Positions 35,416-48,792 of a stretch of 64,000 nucleotides of DNA are shown in pieces; position 1 is the first letter of the stretch; each line of letters begins with the position of its first letter. A program made the position numbers and the translations under genes. Under the pieces are notes generated by a model. That model was not told the DNA's origin. It saw only the letters and a list, made by a program, of their open reading frames with translations, and ran no database searches. The stretch lies in NCBI GenBank assembly GCA_963082975.1, contig OY720347.1, positions 49,290,655-49,354,654 of the forward strand, given 5' to 3'. Source of the stretch: Labia minor. Its lineage: Eukaryota > Arthropoda > Insecta > Dermaptera > Spongiphoridae.

Positions 35416-37440
35416 ATCTAGTTTTTATATATATCTACTTTGTATATATGTAACAATTAATATATAGTATCGATATTTTGAATAATCAAATTATAGTTAT
35501 TTTTTTGATACAATAGAAACAATTTTATTGACATTGATATCAAATAATTTGGCTTCTATTAACAAAATCAATCTTATGAAAGATAATTTAATTTTAAAGG
35601 GAGATGTGATATTAAATTAGCATACAATTGAGGAAAAAATATGAAAATGTGTCCGATAGTTTGATAAATTTTTCGTCAAAGACATTCCTCAATTTTTAAC
35701 AATTATGTAATTGTATTTTGTAAATTAAAATAAAATAAAAATAAATAATATAAATAAATAAGATAAAAATAAATAAAAAATTAATTGATAAAATAATATA
35801 ATTTTACAACATACAACTAATATTCTATGTACTTATTGTAAAGTATTAATTTAAAAAAAAGAAAATTTTAATTGTCGGTTGCATCATTGAATCTATAGTT
35901 TTGTTAAAATGCTTTTAAACAGGAAATATATTTAATTATTGGCCCTTTTCCAAATTATCATTTCGACCTAGTTTTATAATTATATATGTATAATTATTCA
36001 ATGATATACACCCTTATTTAATGTTAGCATTTAGTATTTTAATTTAATTTTTTTCATTAATTAATCGTTTTATTAATTATTTTCACAATCTATAAGAAGG
36101 TTTTAATATTAGTATTATTTAAAATATATAATTAATAATTTCTTATAATATTATAATTTTTAAGTTTAGTAGAGTTTAATTTCTGCCATAAATTTTATTC
36201 GATTTTCTTTATAGTATTCAGATTAAAAGTTCGATAGAACAACTAAAACTGATTGCTATATAACTAAATAGACTTATACATATTTATTTTTACTTTTACG
36301 AAGGTGTATACTTTTAATATTACTTATGTATTGAAAGAAAGATATTGAATAAAACAGAGTGGTTGGATGTAATTTAAAAATTGAATCTATCATATGCTAT
36401 CTAAAGCGAGGAATATTCTCCATTTCTTATATTTACTTTTCTTTAACATCAGCGTTGACACAATCTTTGGAGTTTTTACTTTTTAATTTAAGTCACACAA
36501 ACATACTTAATGACCCTAAATAATATATTTAAATTTTAAATTAAATGAAAATTTCATTTTTTTTTTGTTTTTTTTTTTTTTTTTTTGTAAACATTTCAAA
36601 TTTTCATATGAAGTTTATTTTATTGATAATATCTACAATATTTAGTTATAATAATTCCATATTTCCATTATATTTTTAACATATATAAGCAGGGTCGATT
36701 TGAAAAATTTCCAAAGATCTTTATGGGATTTTAATTAGTTTATCTGTTGATATTTTTGTCTTATTAATTGAAGTTATGAATCATAAAATACATAAGTTTT
36801 AATACTAATTTTTATCTCTTTCTTTCTCTCTTCCTCTACTAATTATTAGTACTATTTGTTTTTATATTACACTTTAGAGTAATGAAAAGACACAAAACAA
36901 CGCTTTTTTAAAGAAGTATTAATTTATTTTTTAATCTAATTTTAATCAAGAGTTCTTAAACAATAAAATAAGCATTTTCTTTAAATACTACTACTCTGTT
37001 AAATGAATAATTGATTCATATATATATAATGTACCATAAATCCAATTTTTTCTTTTTAATAAATTTAAACGATGTTAATATTAAAAAGGACATCTCTTAA
37101 ATCATCAGTAAATAAGTATAAAACTATTTTTGAAATTTTTTGTCATCAATATTATCAGAAAAACACTACAAATGTGACTTTTATATCATATGAGCCTTTT
37201 CAAAAGTTAAATTTTTTAATAAATAATCATAATACTTTAATAATAATAATCTGTTACTATTTACTATCAATAAATCATTTTATTAAATATAATTATCTAT
37301 TAATCAAATGTAAATTAAATTATTTCCGTGAAATTATTTAGTATAAAATGAATATTATTTTTAACATGTGTAATAATAGTATTTGATTTACTTTTTTAGT
37401 AATAGCGATGCTTTATGGATAGTGGATGGCACGTAATTAC
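35416..37440. other. A+T-rich DNA, nothing recognised
   Basis: It includes long T-runs near 36557-36590. The 89-codon frame at 37072-37341 is Asn/Ile/Tyr-rich and unsupported. Confidence 0.55.
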
Positions 37441-37511
37441 AAAGCGAACATTAATCATCGCTCATTTCCTTTCTGGAATAATTGCGAGAGCGCCTGTTGT
37501 ATTGATTCCGA

Positions 37512-37823
37512 TTGCTAGTCCCGCAAAATGATTGTCCCATCATAAAGCGGAAGTGGCCATCTGCGGCGGTTGTCAAGTCGCTGGTTGGTCCATTGCCACT
37601 TGGCTCACCATTATCCTTGATTGACGCTGCGGATTCCCATCCATCATCATCCTCGGGTCAATCTCGGAGCCTATTCAAAGATCGGTTGGTTTTAGCCAGA
37701 TGTCACGCTTTTAGGCTAAAGATAGTCGGGGTGCCCCACGGGCGTAGTCCCAACCCCACTCCTCGGGGATCACTCCAAAAACTTTCTTCACGCAATTTTT
37801 GCAAAGAGGATATATATATGTAA
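37512..37823 (+). CDS. Candidate exon, unidentified gene
   Basis: A G+C-rich island carries a 103-codon plus-strand frame: VPQNDCPIIKRKWPSAAVVK, then a SHPSSSSGQSRSLF segment, LARCHAFRLKIVGVPHGRSP and NPTPRGSLQKLSSRNFCK before the stop. A GATTGCTAG acceptor-like site ends at 37518, so the exon could begin there with one base carried over. The minus strand has repeated stops, which favours the plus strand. The composition is Ser/Pro/Arg-biased like the exons at 21804-24562, but no domain is recognised and no consensus donor precedes the stop. It may be a 3'-terminal exon or conserved non-coding DNA. Confidence 0.35.
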   Translation: MLVPQNDCPIIKRKWPSAAVVKSLVGPLPLGSPLSLIDAADSHPSSSSGQSRSLFKDRLVLARCHAFRLKIVGVPHGRSPNPTPRGSLQKLSSRNFCKEDIYM

Positions 37824-38272
37824 AATTCTATTTCCATCCTTTGGCCTCTTTCTATACTCTCTTTTTCCATTCAGTATCATACTCTATATGGAAATGAACT
37901 ACTGAGAAACTTTGTTTATTAAATATTGAACTTTTTCCAGACAATAAGATGAGATACTTTATTAGAAATTGTATTATCAAGGAATATTGAAAAAAAGTGA
38001 AAAGAAATGAGGTTATATTTAACTATTGGTATATTTTTTTAATTGGGTCCAATTGATTATTTTCATTAAATCATTAAAATCAATTAGCATATATTAAATT
38101 ATTTATTTATTTATTTATAATTTATATTTTTACAAATATAAATCTAATCTTCATTTTAAACAAATGTATAATTAAAAAAAAACATAATCATTGTTTTACT
38201 ATTTCAGTTTTTTATTCTAGGCTCCCTATCAAATTAAATTTATATTTAATTAAAGATATTTTATCTTAAATG

Positions 38273-38315
<43 letters not shown>

Positions 38316-41021
38316 TTTTTTTCGATTTCTAGTTAATTTGATATGCATTGAGTTTATGGATTTGAATGATGTCAACGATTTCCTTTTAACATCATGTGTT
38401 TGTATATATTCTCGAAATTCAATAAATGTCATTGAACATGATATTTCTATTATTGCAGAAGAGGAACATTCATATATGAATCTATTTAATCGTGTTTCGG
38501 CGTTTGCGTGTTTGATTAAACTGAATTGGTCCCCCAAGGTAGGATTAGAGAGCATTAGAGATATTTGTTAATATTTATATTTCACTTCTTTTGTTAAAAT
38601 TATTAATTTAAGTAAATATATATATTATATATTAGAAAAGTAAAAAAGAAAAAACAAGATAAATATCAGAGTATGAAGATAAACATTACGTTTAGATTGA
38701 GGAAATATTATACATATATATATTTATATATCCTAACCAACAGCTCTGAGCTTGTTTATCGTTAACTTTTATAATCTATTATTTTCTAAATATCAATAAA
38801 ATAGTTGGTTTTCAGCAGTTAAATTAAGTTCTCCTAAAGGATCCATCAACAACTATGAAATGTTCCAATGAAAATTGAATATTATCTATCTTCCAATAGA
38901 TTGGCCTGTTTTAGTGGAATAACAATCATTTATAGTTGCTTCTCCTTTAATAAGACGATCTTATCTCAACGGTGATTCCTTTTCTAAAATATCTCTTTCA
39001 AAAGTATCTTTCATTTTGGGAAACTGGATGGCGTGACCCAACAATGAGCCAATATCAGAGAAAAATAAAATTTAGCTACCACTTATATTTATAGATATAA
39101 ATGTTTCGTTTTTGATGGTTGCAGTTGGTGGGGATTGATCTCATAAACTTATGATTATTTTATTGCGTGACCCATGTGGTTCGTTGCTAGAAGTTATTAT
39201 TATTTATTTATTTTTTTTTTTATTTATATTTTTAAGCTCTAAATAATTCTTCAATTATGGTCTGATTGTTTTGATTTTAATTTATTTTGAATGTGCATTT
39301 ATTTCTTATTTAAAATATGATATTCAAAAGTATCTATTTGAAATATTGAAACAAACAAAGTAATAACAAATACAACGAATATATTTAGTTAAGTATTTAC
39401 TTGATTATTTCTAAATAATAATGAAAATAAAAGTTCAAAACTTAGTTAAAAAGAATTAAGTTTTTTTCGGTTATTATCTTCTACCCTTCCATTGATTAAA
39501 TTAAAATAGAGAATATTTTTGCAAAGATTGGAGTGTTGCCATATTTCATTTTTATTTTCATTTTAATTTGAGCAATGATTATCAATTTTTAAAATTTCAA
39601 AGATAGGTAGATAATATAATAAGAATATAATTTTTTAAAAAATATAAATACATTTATATAATACGATGATAATCACTAATTTATGTTATTAAATTACCAC
39701 AAGCTAACAAAGTGTAATTACTTAGAAAAAATAACTAAATAAATAAATAAAATGAAAAATTTAAATTTATTTCATTATTACACATTTTTATGCATTAACT
39801 CCTGGTTGGCTGAATAACTAGAATTAATTAATCCAACATACACAATCTAGATTAATAAAAAATATTTAATATATTAGTTATTGTTATTAATTAAAATATT
39901 TTTATACGAGATTATTTAATAGAAGGCATTCTATTTTGATGGAACATTCTATGCTCATTGGCGATGTTGCATATGATTCCCATTGATGATATTCTCAGTT
40001 TATAAAAAATAATGATTTAAATTTGTTAGTTGTTTTAAAGAAATTTTATATAAAAGAAAAAAATCCAGTTTCTTTAATTTTTTGCAGCCAATTGTCCTAA
40101 TTAATTTTTTTTCTAGTTAATTATATATTTATAAATATGTGAACATATATAAATATTCAAGTAATTTTTCGTTTATTATTTAAAATTTAAATTATAATTT
40201 GCTTTCTAAAAAAAATAATAACATAATATAGATCTAATAAATAATACGTAATAATAATAATAAGTGCAACTTAAATAAATATTATCGAATAAACAAAATG
40301 ATTAATATAATATTATTATTATTTTATTATAACGTTTTGCTCAACTTCACTTGGCGTCTGTCTCTCTGTCTGTCTGTTCGCTCTTTTGACAAATTGAAAT
40401 CGATTTTTCATCATCTCTAGATTGAGATAGACTTTTGAAAATTTTTATAGATATTTCAATCGATCCCTAGAAGGTATAGAAGAAATATAATTAAATTATT
40501 AATTAATTGTAATTAATTAGCGATTAATTTTTAGTAACTAACTCCTTTTGTATTGCTCCGATTAATTTTTTTTCTACGGATTCTGAATGTTGATTTCAGG
40601 ATAGATTTTCATTTTGAATGTAATTAAGATTATTGATGAATTCTTATTAATCAGCACTTGCGTCAATGAAGTAGGGGGAGTTTTCCCATCAAATGGCATA
40701 GACAAAAGATCCTTTTTTTTATTTATGTCCCCGAGAGAAATGAAACAAAGAAAACTATTTTTTATGAAAACAATATGACTACAATATTCTATATACATTT
40801 ATAAAATCTTATATTAATAAAAAGTGTTTATTTATAAATATAATATAATAATTATATTATTCAATAATAACATGTACTTAACATAAATACATAAAATCAA
40901 TTTTAGAAGAATATATTTTTTTGTTTTATTTAATTTGCAAGTTTTCGTATAACTTCAGCTTTTCTATTTCTCTTGTTATATTAAATAAATTTATCAAATT
41001 AAAATTGCACTAAAAAGAATA
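37824..41021. other. A+T-rich DNA with microsatellite and a GTCT patch
   Basis: It contains the long (TA)n at 38275-38311. A short repeat-like patch at 40336-40470 (CTTGGCGTCTGTCTCTCTGT...AAATCGATTTTTCATC) resembles the 5' part of Helitron- or DINE-type elements but lacks definable ends. The frames at 38274-38571 read through the TA run and are not genes. Confidence 0.45.
38275..38311. repeat. (TA)n microsatellite
   Basis: An uninterrupted TA run of about 18 units. Confidence 0.95.
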
Positions 41022-41638
41022 AAATAATATAAATATAAAAATTTTTTATAAAATCTTATTTCTCATGGACTAAAAAAAAAAAAAATAATTTTTCTATAAG
41101 CCAGACAAAGTTTATGGATAAATTGCTTCATATTCAACTAAGAATGTTGGGCGTTTTTGGTTTTCATTTGATTTCTTTGCAATTAACTTCCTTTATATAG
41201 CTATAATTCATATATATAAACATGCAAACCACGCTAAACACTTCATTAAAAAGTAACACTATTTTTTCTAATATAATCAACCAATTTGGATTCGTAAATA
41301 TGTAAATTTAATAAAAATTCTTTTAAATTTTGATACATACTTTGATATAAAAGTATATTACAGTGAAAAATAAAAAAAGATTAATATCTTAGCTCTTAGC
41401 TCTTAACCTATCAATTTGATAGTTTATGAGTTTAATAAAATTTTTATTATTACAAAAATTTGACTTGATTATTCATATAAATAAATAAAACTAAATGCGC
41501 CCAACGTTTTTCGTTGAATATGAAGCAATTCATCCGTAAACTTTGTCAGACTTATAGAAAAATTTATTTATTTATTTTTTAGTCCATGAGAAAAACGTTA
41601 TTTTATAAAATTTTTTTATATTTAAATTATTTTAAAAT
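41022..41638. mobile_element. Palindromic MITE family F, copy F1
   Basis: Long terminal inverted repeats: the left arm ATTTCTCATGGACTAAAAA ... GACAAAGTTTATGGATAAAT ... GTTGGGCG is complemented by the right arm CGCCCAACGTTTTTCGTTGA ... AAACTTTGTCAGACTTATAG ... AGTCCATGAGAAAAACG. The centre (AAGTAACACTATTTTTTCTA ... AATCAACCAATTTGGATT) is shared with the copy at 53925. No protein frame. The repeats fade into A+T-rich flanks, so exact ends and target duplication are uncertain. Confidence 0.8.
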
Positions 41639-41886
41639 TACATACATCAATGAAATATTTTATATGAATTGAATCACAATTATAAGAAAATTAACTCATA
41701 ATTAATAATTGTCATATTGTTCATTTTTTAAATAAAATCGATCTATTATTATTACATCTGGAATAAAAGTTTAAAGAAGATAATAATGTTTATTTAATTC
41801 ACTTTATATAATATATAAATACATGTACATATTTTTCTTTATGAAATTTCATAAAAAGTGCTTTTTTATGTTTTAAACTTTTCCCT
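41639..41886. other. A+T-rich DNA, nothing recognised
   Basis: No feature seen. Confidence 0.5.
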
Positions 41887-42430
41887 TCATTTTCTTATTT
41901 GTTTTTTTAATTTATTGCTCTTGAAAAATAAACACCCTTCTGCAGTCAATTTGCAGCCCATGTAAATATCAAGTTGACTTTCATGAATCATCTTGCTGCG
42001 GAGCCGAAACAGAAGAGTTGAGGAACACCTTGCTCGATTGGAAAAACAAACAAGTTCACTCAACGCTTGAGCTTGAGGCAGTCCTGTTTTTGGAGGCAAA
42101 AACACCCTCTCTTCTAGAAGGGGCAATAAATATAAATAAACTTTGAAATTAGAGCGGATTGTATGCAGCGGCGCGAATGCAGACGCTCCCTCCGCTCAGA
42201 TGCACCCTCTTCTCCAGTCATAAAGGGGTCCTGAAAGGGGGCCCCAGGGGGCTCCTGGTGACAGCAACGCCTGGTAGCAGGTGCCGCCGATTTCCACTCC
42301 CCTTTAATTGGTAACAGGACGCTCCCCGAGATCCATTCGCTGGATGTAGATCCGAGATCAGCAATGCACAATACACAATGCACAATGCAATCGACATATT
42401 GCATTTCATTGCAAATTCATAGACCATCCC
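41887..42430 (-). other. G+C-rich island with overlapping minus-strand frames
   Basis: Three minus-strand frames are open here (79, 96 and 69 codons). One contains ...SAAPATRRCCHQEPPGAPFQ and EEGASERRERLHSRR; another begins MPLLEERVFLPPKTGLPQAQ. The plus strand has scattered stops. The frames overlap without an obvious intron, so either exons of one minus-strand gene or a conserved regulatory island would fit. I recognise no domain. Confidence 0.3.
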
Positions 42431-42663
42431 CTTGACCCCTACAAATAAATAATATGTATAGTCTATCTTAATTTATTTATTATTAAGTCCTTTCACTGAA
42501 TATATTTACCCAAGTTTGAAATTCACATGGCTAAATTCATTGCCTTCATGAATAAAAGTGAATTGAGTTTAATCAACAACACAACCCTCTTGTGATTTTC
42601 AAAATATAAGAATTTGAAATAGAAATATAACTATATAATAATCCATGTATATATTCCCAAAAT

Positions 42664-43215
42664 CTGAAGTGTCTCCACTCGACTATCTCGCAAATTTGAA
42701 TTGGATTAGTTAACATATATTATATTTAAATTAATATTTATATAATTAATTAATTATAAATTATAAATTAAAATTAATAAATAATATTAAACCAGCGCGT
42801 GTTTGGCTCTTTGTTGATGGCACCACATCACTTGCTAGCGCGTTAATCAGCTATTTAATCAAGCTGAAATTCTATATATAGCAGTTATATACAATTTTTA
42901 ATCATGTAAAAAACTATCAACAGGATGAGCTACATTTCTCAAAAGTTGTTAGAAAACTACGAATTTTGATTAATGTCCATGTACTAAATTTCATTAGTCT
43001 AGCTCAAACCTTTTTTGCGTAATCTTGCCTACACATACACACACACTCTCTCTCTCACACACATACACACACACATATATATATATACATATAAAGACAT
43101 ACACACAGACATTTTTCTCAACCTTAGTGAAAATGACTCTGGAACCTTCAAAACGTATAAAAACATCAAACATTGAACATTTTCATGATCGCAATAATAT
43201 CTCAGACGAGATAGT
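42664..43215 (-). mobile_element. Family A element, copy A4
   Basis: Minus-strand copy: the 3' end (CTGAAGTGTCTCCACTCGAC, as seen on the plus strand) lies at 42664, the (CA)n-rich microsatellite at 43026-43095, and the 5' end ...GACGAGATAGT at 43215. The sub-terminal inverted repeats GACTATCTCGC and GACGAGATAGT are visible. The CTAGCGCGTTAATCAGC region is shortened relative to A1. Confidence 0.85.
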
Positions 43216-45613
43216 AAAAATTAAATTGTTTACTGATTTTATTTGTGACTGAAATAAAATAATGTTTCTTTATAATATAAATTTTTAAAATCATTTTTGG
43301 ACTAAAAAATAGTCTTAAATTAATATTTAGATCTCATATAATATATATATATATTATCATTAATATAATATATATATTCATAATATGTTTATGAATATAG
43401 TGTGATGCTTATTCAAACAAATTTTTTTATTAACATTACAGAGAGGAAGATTTAAAGATAAAGATAAAATTAATTACTTTCTTTATATAAAATTGATGAA
43501 AACAATAAATTAAATTAATTTTCAAAATTTATTATTTTATTTATTTAAATCATTGCTTCATTTCTTGTTTTTTTTTAAGTTTATATTTTTTCGATTATTT
43601 TAATTTTCCATTTAGCATATAACTGTATATCATATAAATTATATCACTGATCATTGTCAATTGATAGTCTATGTTGAAAGCAGAAAATCCAATGAAATAA
43701 ATTAAAATAGAATATATTAATGCTTAACATTCAAACATTTACCAGGATAATTATTTGTTGAGTTCTGATTGGCGTGTTTCTCTATAATACACGAGATAAA
43801 TTGTTTACATTTGGAAATGGCTAAAAGATTTATGCATTACGTGATTGTTTCTTTTGTGTTTTTCTTCAATTATTCAATATTATTATTTTTATTTTAATAT
43901 CGAATAAATTGTTTTTAAAATATAATTTCTATTATGATTAAATTATTTGTTGACGTTACAAATCTTTTTTTTTTTTTAAGAAGTTTTAAAACATCCTAAA
44001 ATAGTAATTTTATATTTTATTAATTTGTTAAAAATAATAAAGTGGAAAGTTGGGGTCAATTTTAGTGGCAACCATTCTAAAAAACTAAATAAATAAATTA
44101 AAAAATACTATTTATTTTTATATTAGATATAGTTTAAATGTTTATCAATTAACCAGATGTTATTAAGGTTTTATTTACAGTAGAACATACAAAATGAAAA
44201 TTTATTTGATTAAAAAACATACCTAAGAATATAGTATATAATATCTTATGAAAAAATATATTATTAAATAAAATATACTTTAACCATGAGTAAATTTAAA
44301 TATATTTTTAAATCAGCAACACAATTGTATGTTTTTTATTTTTTGATTATTCTGTGAGGGGAGATCATTAGATGACATGTAATCGAGATTTTAGATTGAT
44401 ATTTTTCCAAAATTAATGATACCTCTTTCTTTTATTCTTTTGTACCATTTTAATATTTATCTTGACATAATATCTTTGAGATAAAATTTTAAATGAATTA
44501 ATATATAATAAGAGTTTATGTTTGAAAATACAATGTTTATTCAACTTAATGGTCTATTTTCTATGATATTCAAATTATATTTAAAAACTTAAGTAATATT
44601 TCTTATTATTTTTTTAAATATCTTTGTATTGGAATTAATTCATTTATAGTATATCATATTATAACAATGCATCATATCATATTATATTATCTATAAAATA
44701 ACTTTAATTTAAAAATATTTATAGGATTTATACATATAAATTTGATAGGCAATTTTCTTTCTATTAATATAAATGATATTGATTATTAATAAATATAATA
44801 GTTTAAATTTATTACTAATATGTTACTATTCCTAATAATTTTAACTAAATCTATTTTAATAATAATATAACAGTTAATCAATATGTAACGAATTTGAATA
44901 TCACACATATACAGTAAGCCCTCATCGACTCTTTCTTTCTCTCTCCCTCTTTCTAATATTCAAATGAATTTTATTGAATCTATGTCAGTATTGAATAACA
45001 AATTATTATTTTAAAACTATTTCTTGCTACTTTTATTATTATAATTACAATATATTTATCAAATTTCTCGATAATTCTTCATATTCAACATTAAAAATTA
45101 TTTTTTCCAATTTTGACAAAGTTAGATTGATAATTCAGTTGTTTCAATATTTGAAAAGTCTTCAAAATGTTTAATTTTTAATTGAGAGTGAAACATTTTC
45201 TAAGTACTTAACTTTGAATAATAATTAAGGTGTAATATATCATATTTTGATGGATATTTTCCTGTTCATGCGTGTTGTATCCAAACTTAAAAAAAAATCA
45301 CTCGTAGGTCAATCATTGTGATTTTGGTATTCAATCATAAGTCTAAGACATTCTTTTCACATTTCTGACAACGTGATTTCTAAGTAATAAGTTTTGATTA
45401 TGTCAAACAACAAAATTCTATAAAAAATAGGTACACGTGTTAAATGTAAATAAACCAATGTGCTAGAATGGAGAGAAAGCATGAATATATAGCAAGAGAA
45501 AATAAGTTATTTAGATAATTTAATAGAGAGAGAATATTAATTTTTATTTTATATATATTTGTTTTGTAAATATAGAAAGGCACTGAAATATCCTATTTAC
45601 TTATAGTTTAGGC
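43216..45613. other. A+T-rich DNA, nothing recognised
   Basis: Featureless apart from short AT runs (43335-43376) and a CT-rich patch at 44930-44955. Confidence 0.55.
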
Positions 45614-45912
45614 CAGGGCTTCTTAAACTTTTTTATATAGCGACCCCCTTCAAGCTTAGGAAATTTTAAACGACCCCCTCCTCCATATAATGAAATATAT
45701 ATTAACCGTAGATGTAGATGTAATATCGCACTATTTTACAATGTAAATAAAATAAGGATTAAAGAATACATACCCATTCATTTCACATATATATAATTTA
45801 ATAATTTTAAAATTTTATTTATAATGATTCAAAAGTATCAGATCTTTGCGACCCCCTTTCAGTAGTCTCGCGACCCCCCTGGGGGTCGCGACCCACAATT
45901 TAAGAACCCCTG
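45614..45912. mobile_element. hAT MITE, copy 2 (299 bp)
   Basis: Near-identical to the element at 35117-35415. It has the same length and termini CAGGGCTTCTTAAAC...TTTAAGAACCCCTG. A perfect 8-bp duplication of a different target, GTTTAGGC, lies at 45606-45613 and 45913-45920. One visible difference is CCTGGGGGTCGCG here against CAGGGGGGACGCG in copy 1. Confidence 0.95.
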
Positions 45913-46559
45913 GTTTAGGCAACCCGCTAGCACTCTAGCAACACAAGGGATTTTTTTTTAGTATTTTTCTTATAAATTAGTATTTTAATTAATGTAGAAA
46001 AACTTGTAAATAAAAATATTATTCTTTTCTTATATTTAATTAATTTTTATATTTATCAAACTTGTAGTCTTTTTTCTAACATTAAACAATATAAAATAAT
46101 ATGATAATTAAATGAAAATATAAATTCAATTTTTTTTTTATAAAATTATATTTATAATAATTTGATTATTTCATTTCTAGAAAATTCAACTTAACTTTCT
46201 TTACAATCAATTAAAATGAATTAATTACAAATTAATTCATTAATTAATAATTATGAATATAAAAATGCTTCTCTGAAATATCTTCTTGATTGACGATGGA
46301 TAAACATCCAGAGACGAATGTTTTCCTTTGACAAAAAATTTCTAACAATATATAATAATCAAGCACAAAAAATGATTAAAAAAAAAAAAATTCGAAATCT
46401 TTACAAAAATAAATGATATCGACACAAAATAGATTTTTTTAACAATCAATCCAATCCAAAGGGAGAAACTTTTCATGTTTATTGGAGTGGACTACAAACG
46501 TCATATTTTTTTGCTATTGAAAATTAAATTCTTGTCCAATTCAAAAAGAATCGTTGCAT
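45913..46559. other. A+T-rich DNA, nothing recognised
   Basis: No feature seen. Confidence 0.5.
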
Positions 46560-46940
46560 TCCGTGACTACCTTTTTTTACTACCAATGGGGAAAAAATTC
46601 ATCCAATAAAGAAACAATCCCCAAAACGAAATCAATCGGATGAGTAGAGTCTTCAAAGTCGCTTCAACTCGTTAAGTTCGTTGCTGTCATTGCACAGGTG
46701 TAGAAGACTTTTTTTTAATTGTTTGAATGCCGGTGAAGAATTGACCGTGGTATCTGTTTACATTGGCGCCCCAGGCTAGCTAGTCAGCTTCTTTCCCTCT
46801 CAGGGGTGCTTTCTTTCCCTTTCGAGAAGAAAAGAAACCTCCCCCTCGCAAGGTCAAGATTTATATGTTGCTTGATTCAAAGAAAAGAAACAGTCCCGAA
46901 AAGCTCTCAAGGGGCAGCCGTTTTTGCGGTTCGACAATTC
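46560..46940. other. G+C-richer island, no extended frame
   Basis: A mixed-composition stretch (GTTACATTGGCGCCCC-like and CTCAGGGGTGCTTTCTTTCC segments) with stops in all frames. It is a candidate conserved non-coding element. No repeat match elsewhere in the window. Confidence 0.35.
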
Positions 46941-48529
46941 AAGATTTCACTATAATCAATTTATTAAATAACGACATATTCTGCTCTTATTTATGCTTTT
47001 TTTATTCACCATTAAATAAATAAAATTATATTATATATATCTCTTACTATAATCATTTACATAAAATAATATAAATTAAAATACAATACTGATACGAAAT
47101 TAAAATAGAATATATTACTGTTTTTTTTTAACAATAATTTATCTGTCTAGAATTTAGAATTGATATTTCATCAGTAATTATATATATTTTTTAATTTATA
47201 GATATATATCCATCATCTAAATTGAGAACGACGGTCCAGATGGTTTTTAATTGTCCCCATTCAAACATGAAAAATTACATTTTTTTTATTTGATTAATTT
47301 TTTAAATGAAAAATTAAAATAATTTTCTTTTCATTATTCTTTCTATATTTGGCAGATATTTAAATAACATAGATAACATGATTTTATTAATTAATTTTTT
47401 TTATCCATTAAAAACTATTTTTTATCTATTAAATATAAACATTTTCTACTTGTTTATAAATTTATAATTAATATAGTATTTATGAAAAATATAAGTATTA
47501 AAAAAAATCAATCATTTAAATTAAATATTTTGTATTTATTTCTTTTTAAATAACTGTATATTTTAACAAAGAGAATTAAAATATATATTTATTTATTGTC
47601 TATATTTATTTTAGTTAAAAAAACAAATAAATAAATTCCATATATTTTTTATTACTGAAAATAAATTCATCCTAAATATTTTTTTTTTATTTTGTTTTGT
47701 AATTGACCTTTTTTTAATATTTTTTCCCATAGAAGAGTTTATTATATACATTTTTGTGCATTTTAAAAATGAATTCATCTTTTTTTTGGTTTTAAAATGT
47801 CTGCTAAGTGAAAATATAATATTTATGATTAATACATTAGCGTTTAACCAATTGGAATGTTTTGTTTCATCAATATTTATTCGTGGCCCATGTACCCTTT
47901 CAATACTTTGCCCCTCTTCTTTTTGGTCCAGACAATTTGACTGAAAGTAAATATTGGAAGCATTGTAAATTTAAACTAATTTTCAAGCATCCCTCTGATC
48001 ATATATGTCATAACAAACAATACAATGGCTAGTATAAATTTATTTTATTGGCAACGTATACGGTTTTTGTGAATTTCTCTCTCACTCTCAGCTTGTTCCC
48101 TCTCTTTTCACGTAGTAGTATTTCAAAACGTTAATTGAAAGTTGGCTCTTATGGAAATTACGCTCGTCTCTCTTTGTGGTTTGCCTCGGATTCCCATTGA
48201 ACAATAAACTTTTTTTATTGCCTTATATTTTAGATCTATCTCATTGCTTATATGTAACGTAAATTTGTTTTCCATTAAAACAGTTAACGCCTGAAATTCA
48301 GTATTTGAAAATACAGACAGTTAAAATGTTTCAAGAATTCATATTTGGAATTATCAGAACAAACTCAGTTTGAAATTACATTTACTAACTTGAAATAATA
48401 TACGGCAATTATTTCGAATATAAGCTATATATATCATAAAATACCTATAAGTCAATCAATTTATAATTATTATATTTTTAAGAATTAATCGCTCCTTTTT
48501 ACTTTTTTTTATACATATGCGATATCATA
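46941..48529. other. A+T-rich DNA with a weak island at 48060-48200
   Basis: Mostly low complexity. The short mixed patch has no frame. The 62-codon frame at 47756-47944 is unsupported. Confidence 0.45.
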
Positions 48530-48792
48530 AAAAAAACCTCTGACTTATGTATATCCTACACAGGACAACGGTCGGTAATATCCATTAGGTGTCCTATGAT
48601 CAGTAGAACCTTGATTTTCTTGATCGGAGGCGCTACTTTTTATCAAGTAGCTTCCCAATGTTGGTCCTGGAGGCTGGGTTAACTCCGTCCCATAAACACC
48701 AGCTAGAGAAATTCCCTTGCCAGGCCTGGGACTTGAACCCGGGAGTACGAGAATGTAAGGCAGCTTCGCTTACTCTTATCTTATGGCGCCTT
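48530..48792 (-). mobile_element. tRNA-derived SINE, copy 3
   Basis: On the minus strand it begins AAGGCGCCATAAGATAAGAG and carries a consensus box B, CGGGTTCAAGTCCC. The body matches the copy at 15918 (GGCAAGGGAATTTCTCTAGC, ATCAAGAAAATCAAGG, TACTGATCATAGGACACC) and it ends AAGTCAGAGGTTTTTTTT. TCATAAAA flanks both ends as a likely short target duplication. It is the best-preserved box B of the three copies. Confidence 0.85.

Noticed and set aside
38274-38571. Frames of 93 and 86 codons on opposite strands
   Set aside because: One includes translated (TA)n (IYIYIY), the other opens just after the TA run. No splice support.
48700-48792. A functional tRNA gene on the minus strand
   Set aside because: Only box B is good. 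The same sequence recurs at 15918 as part of a SINE.
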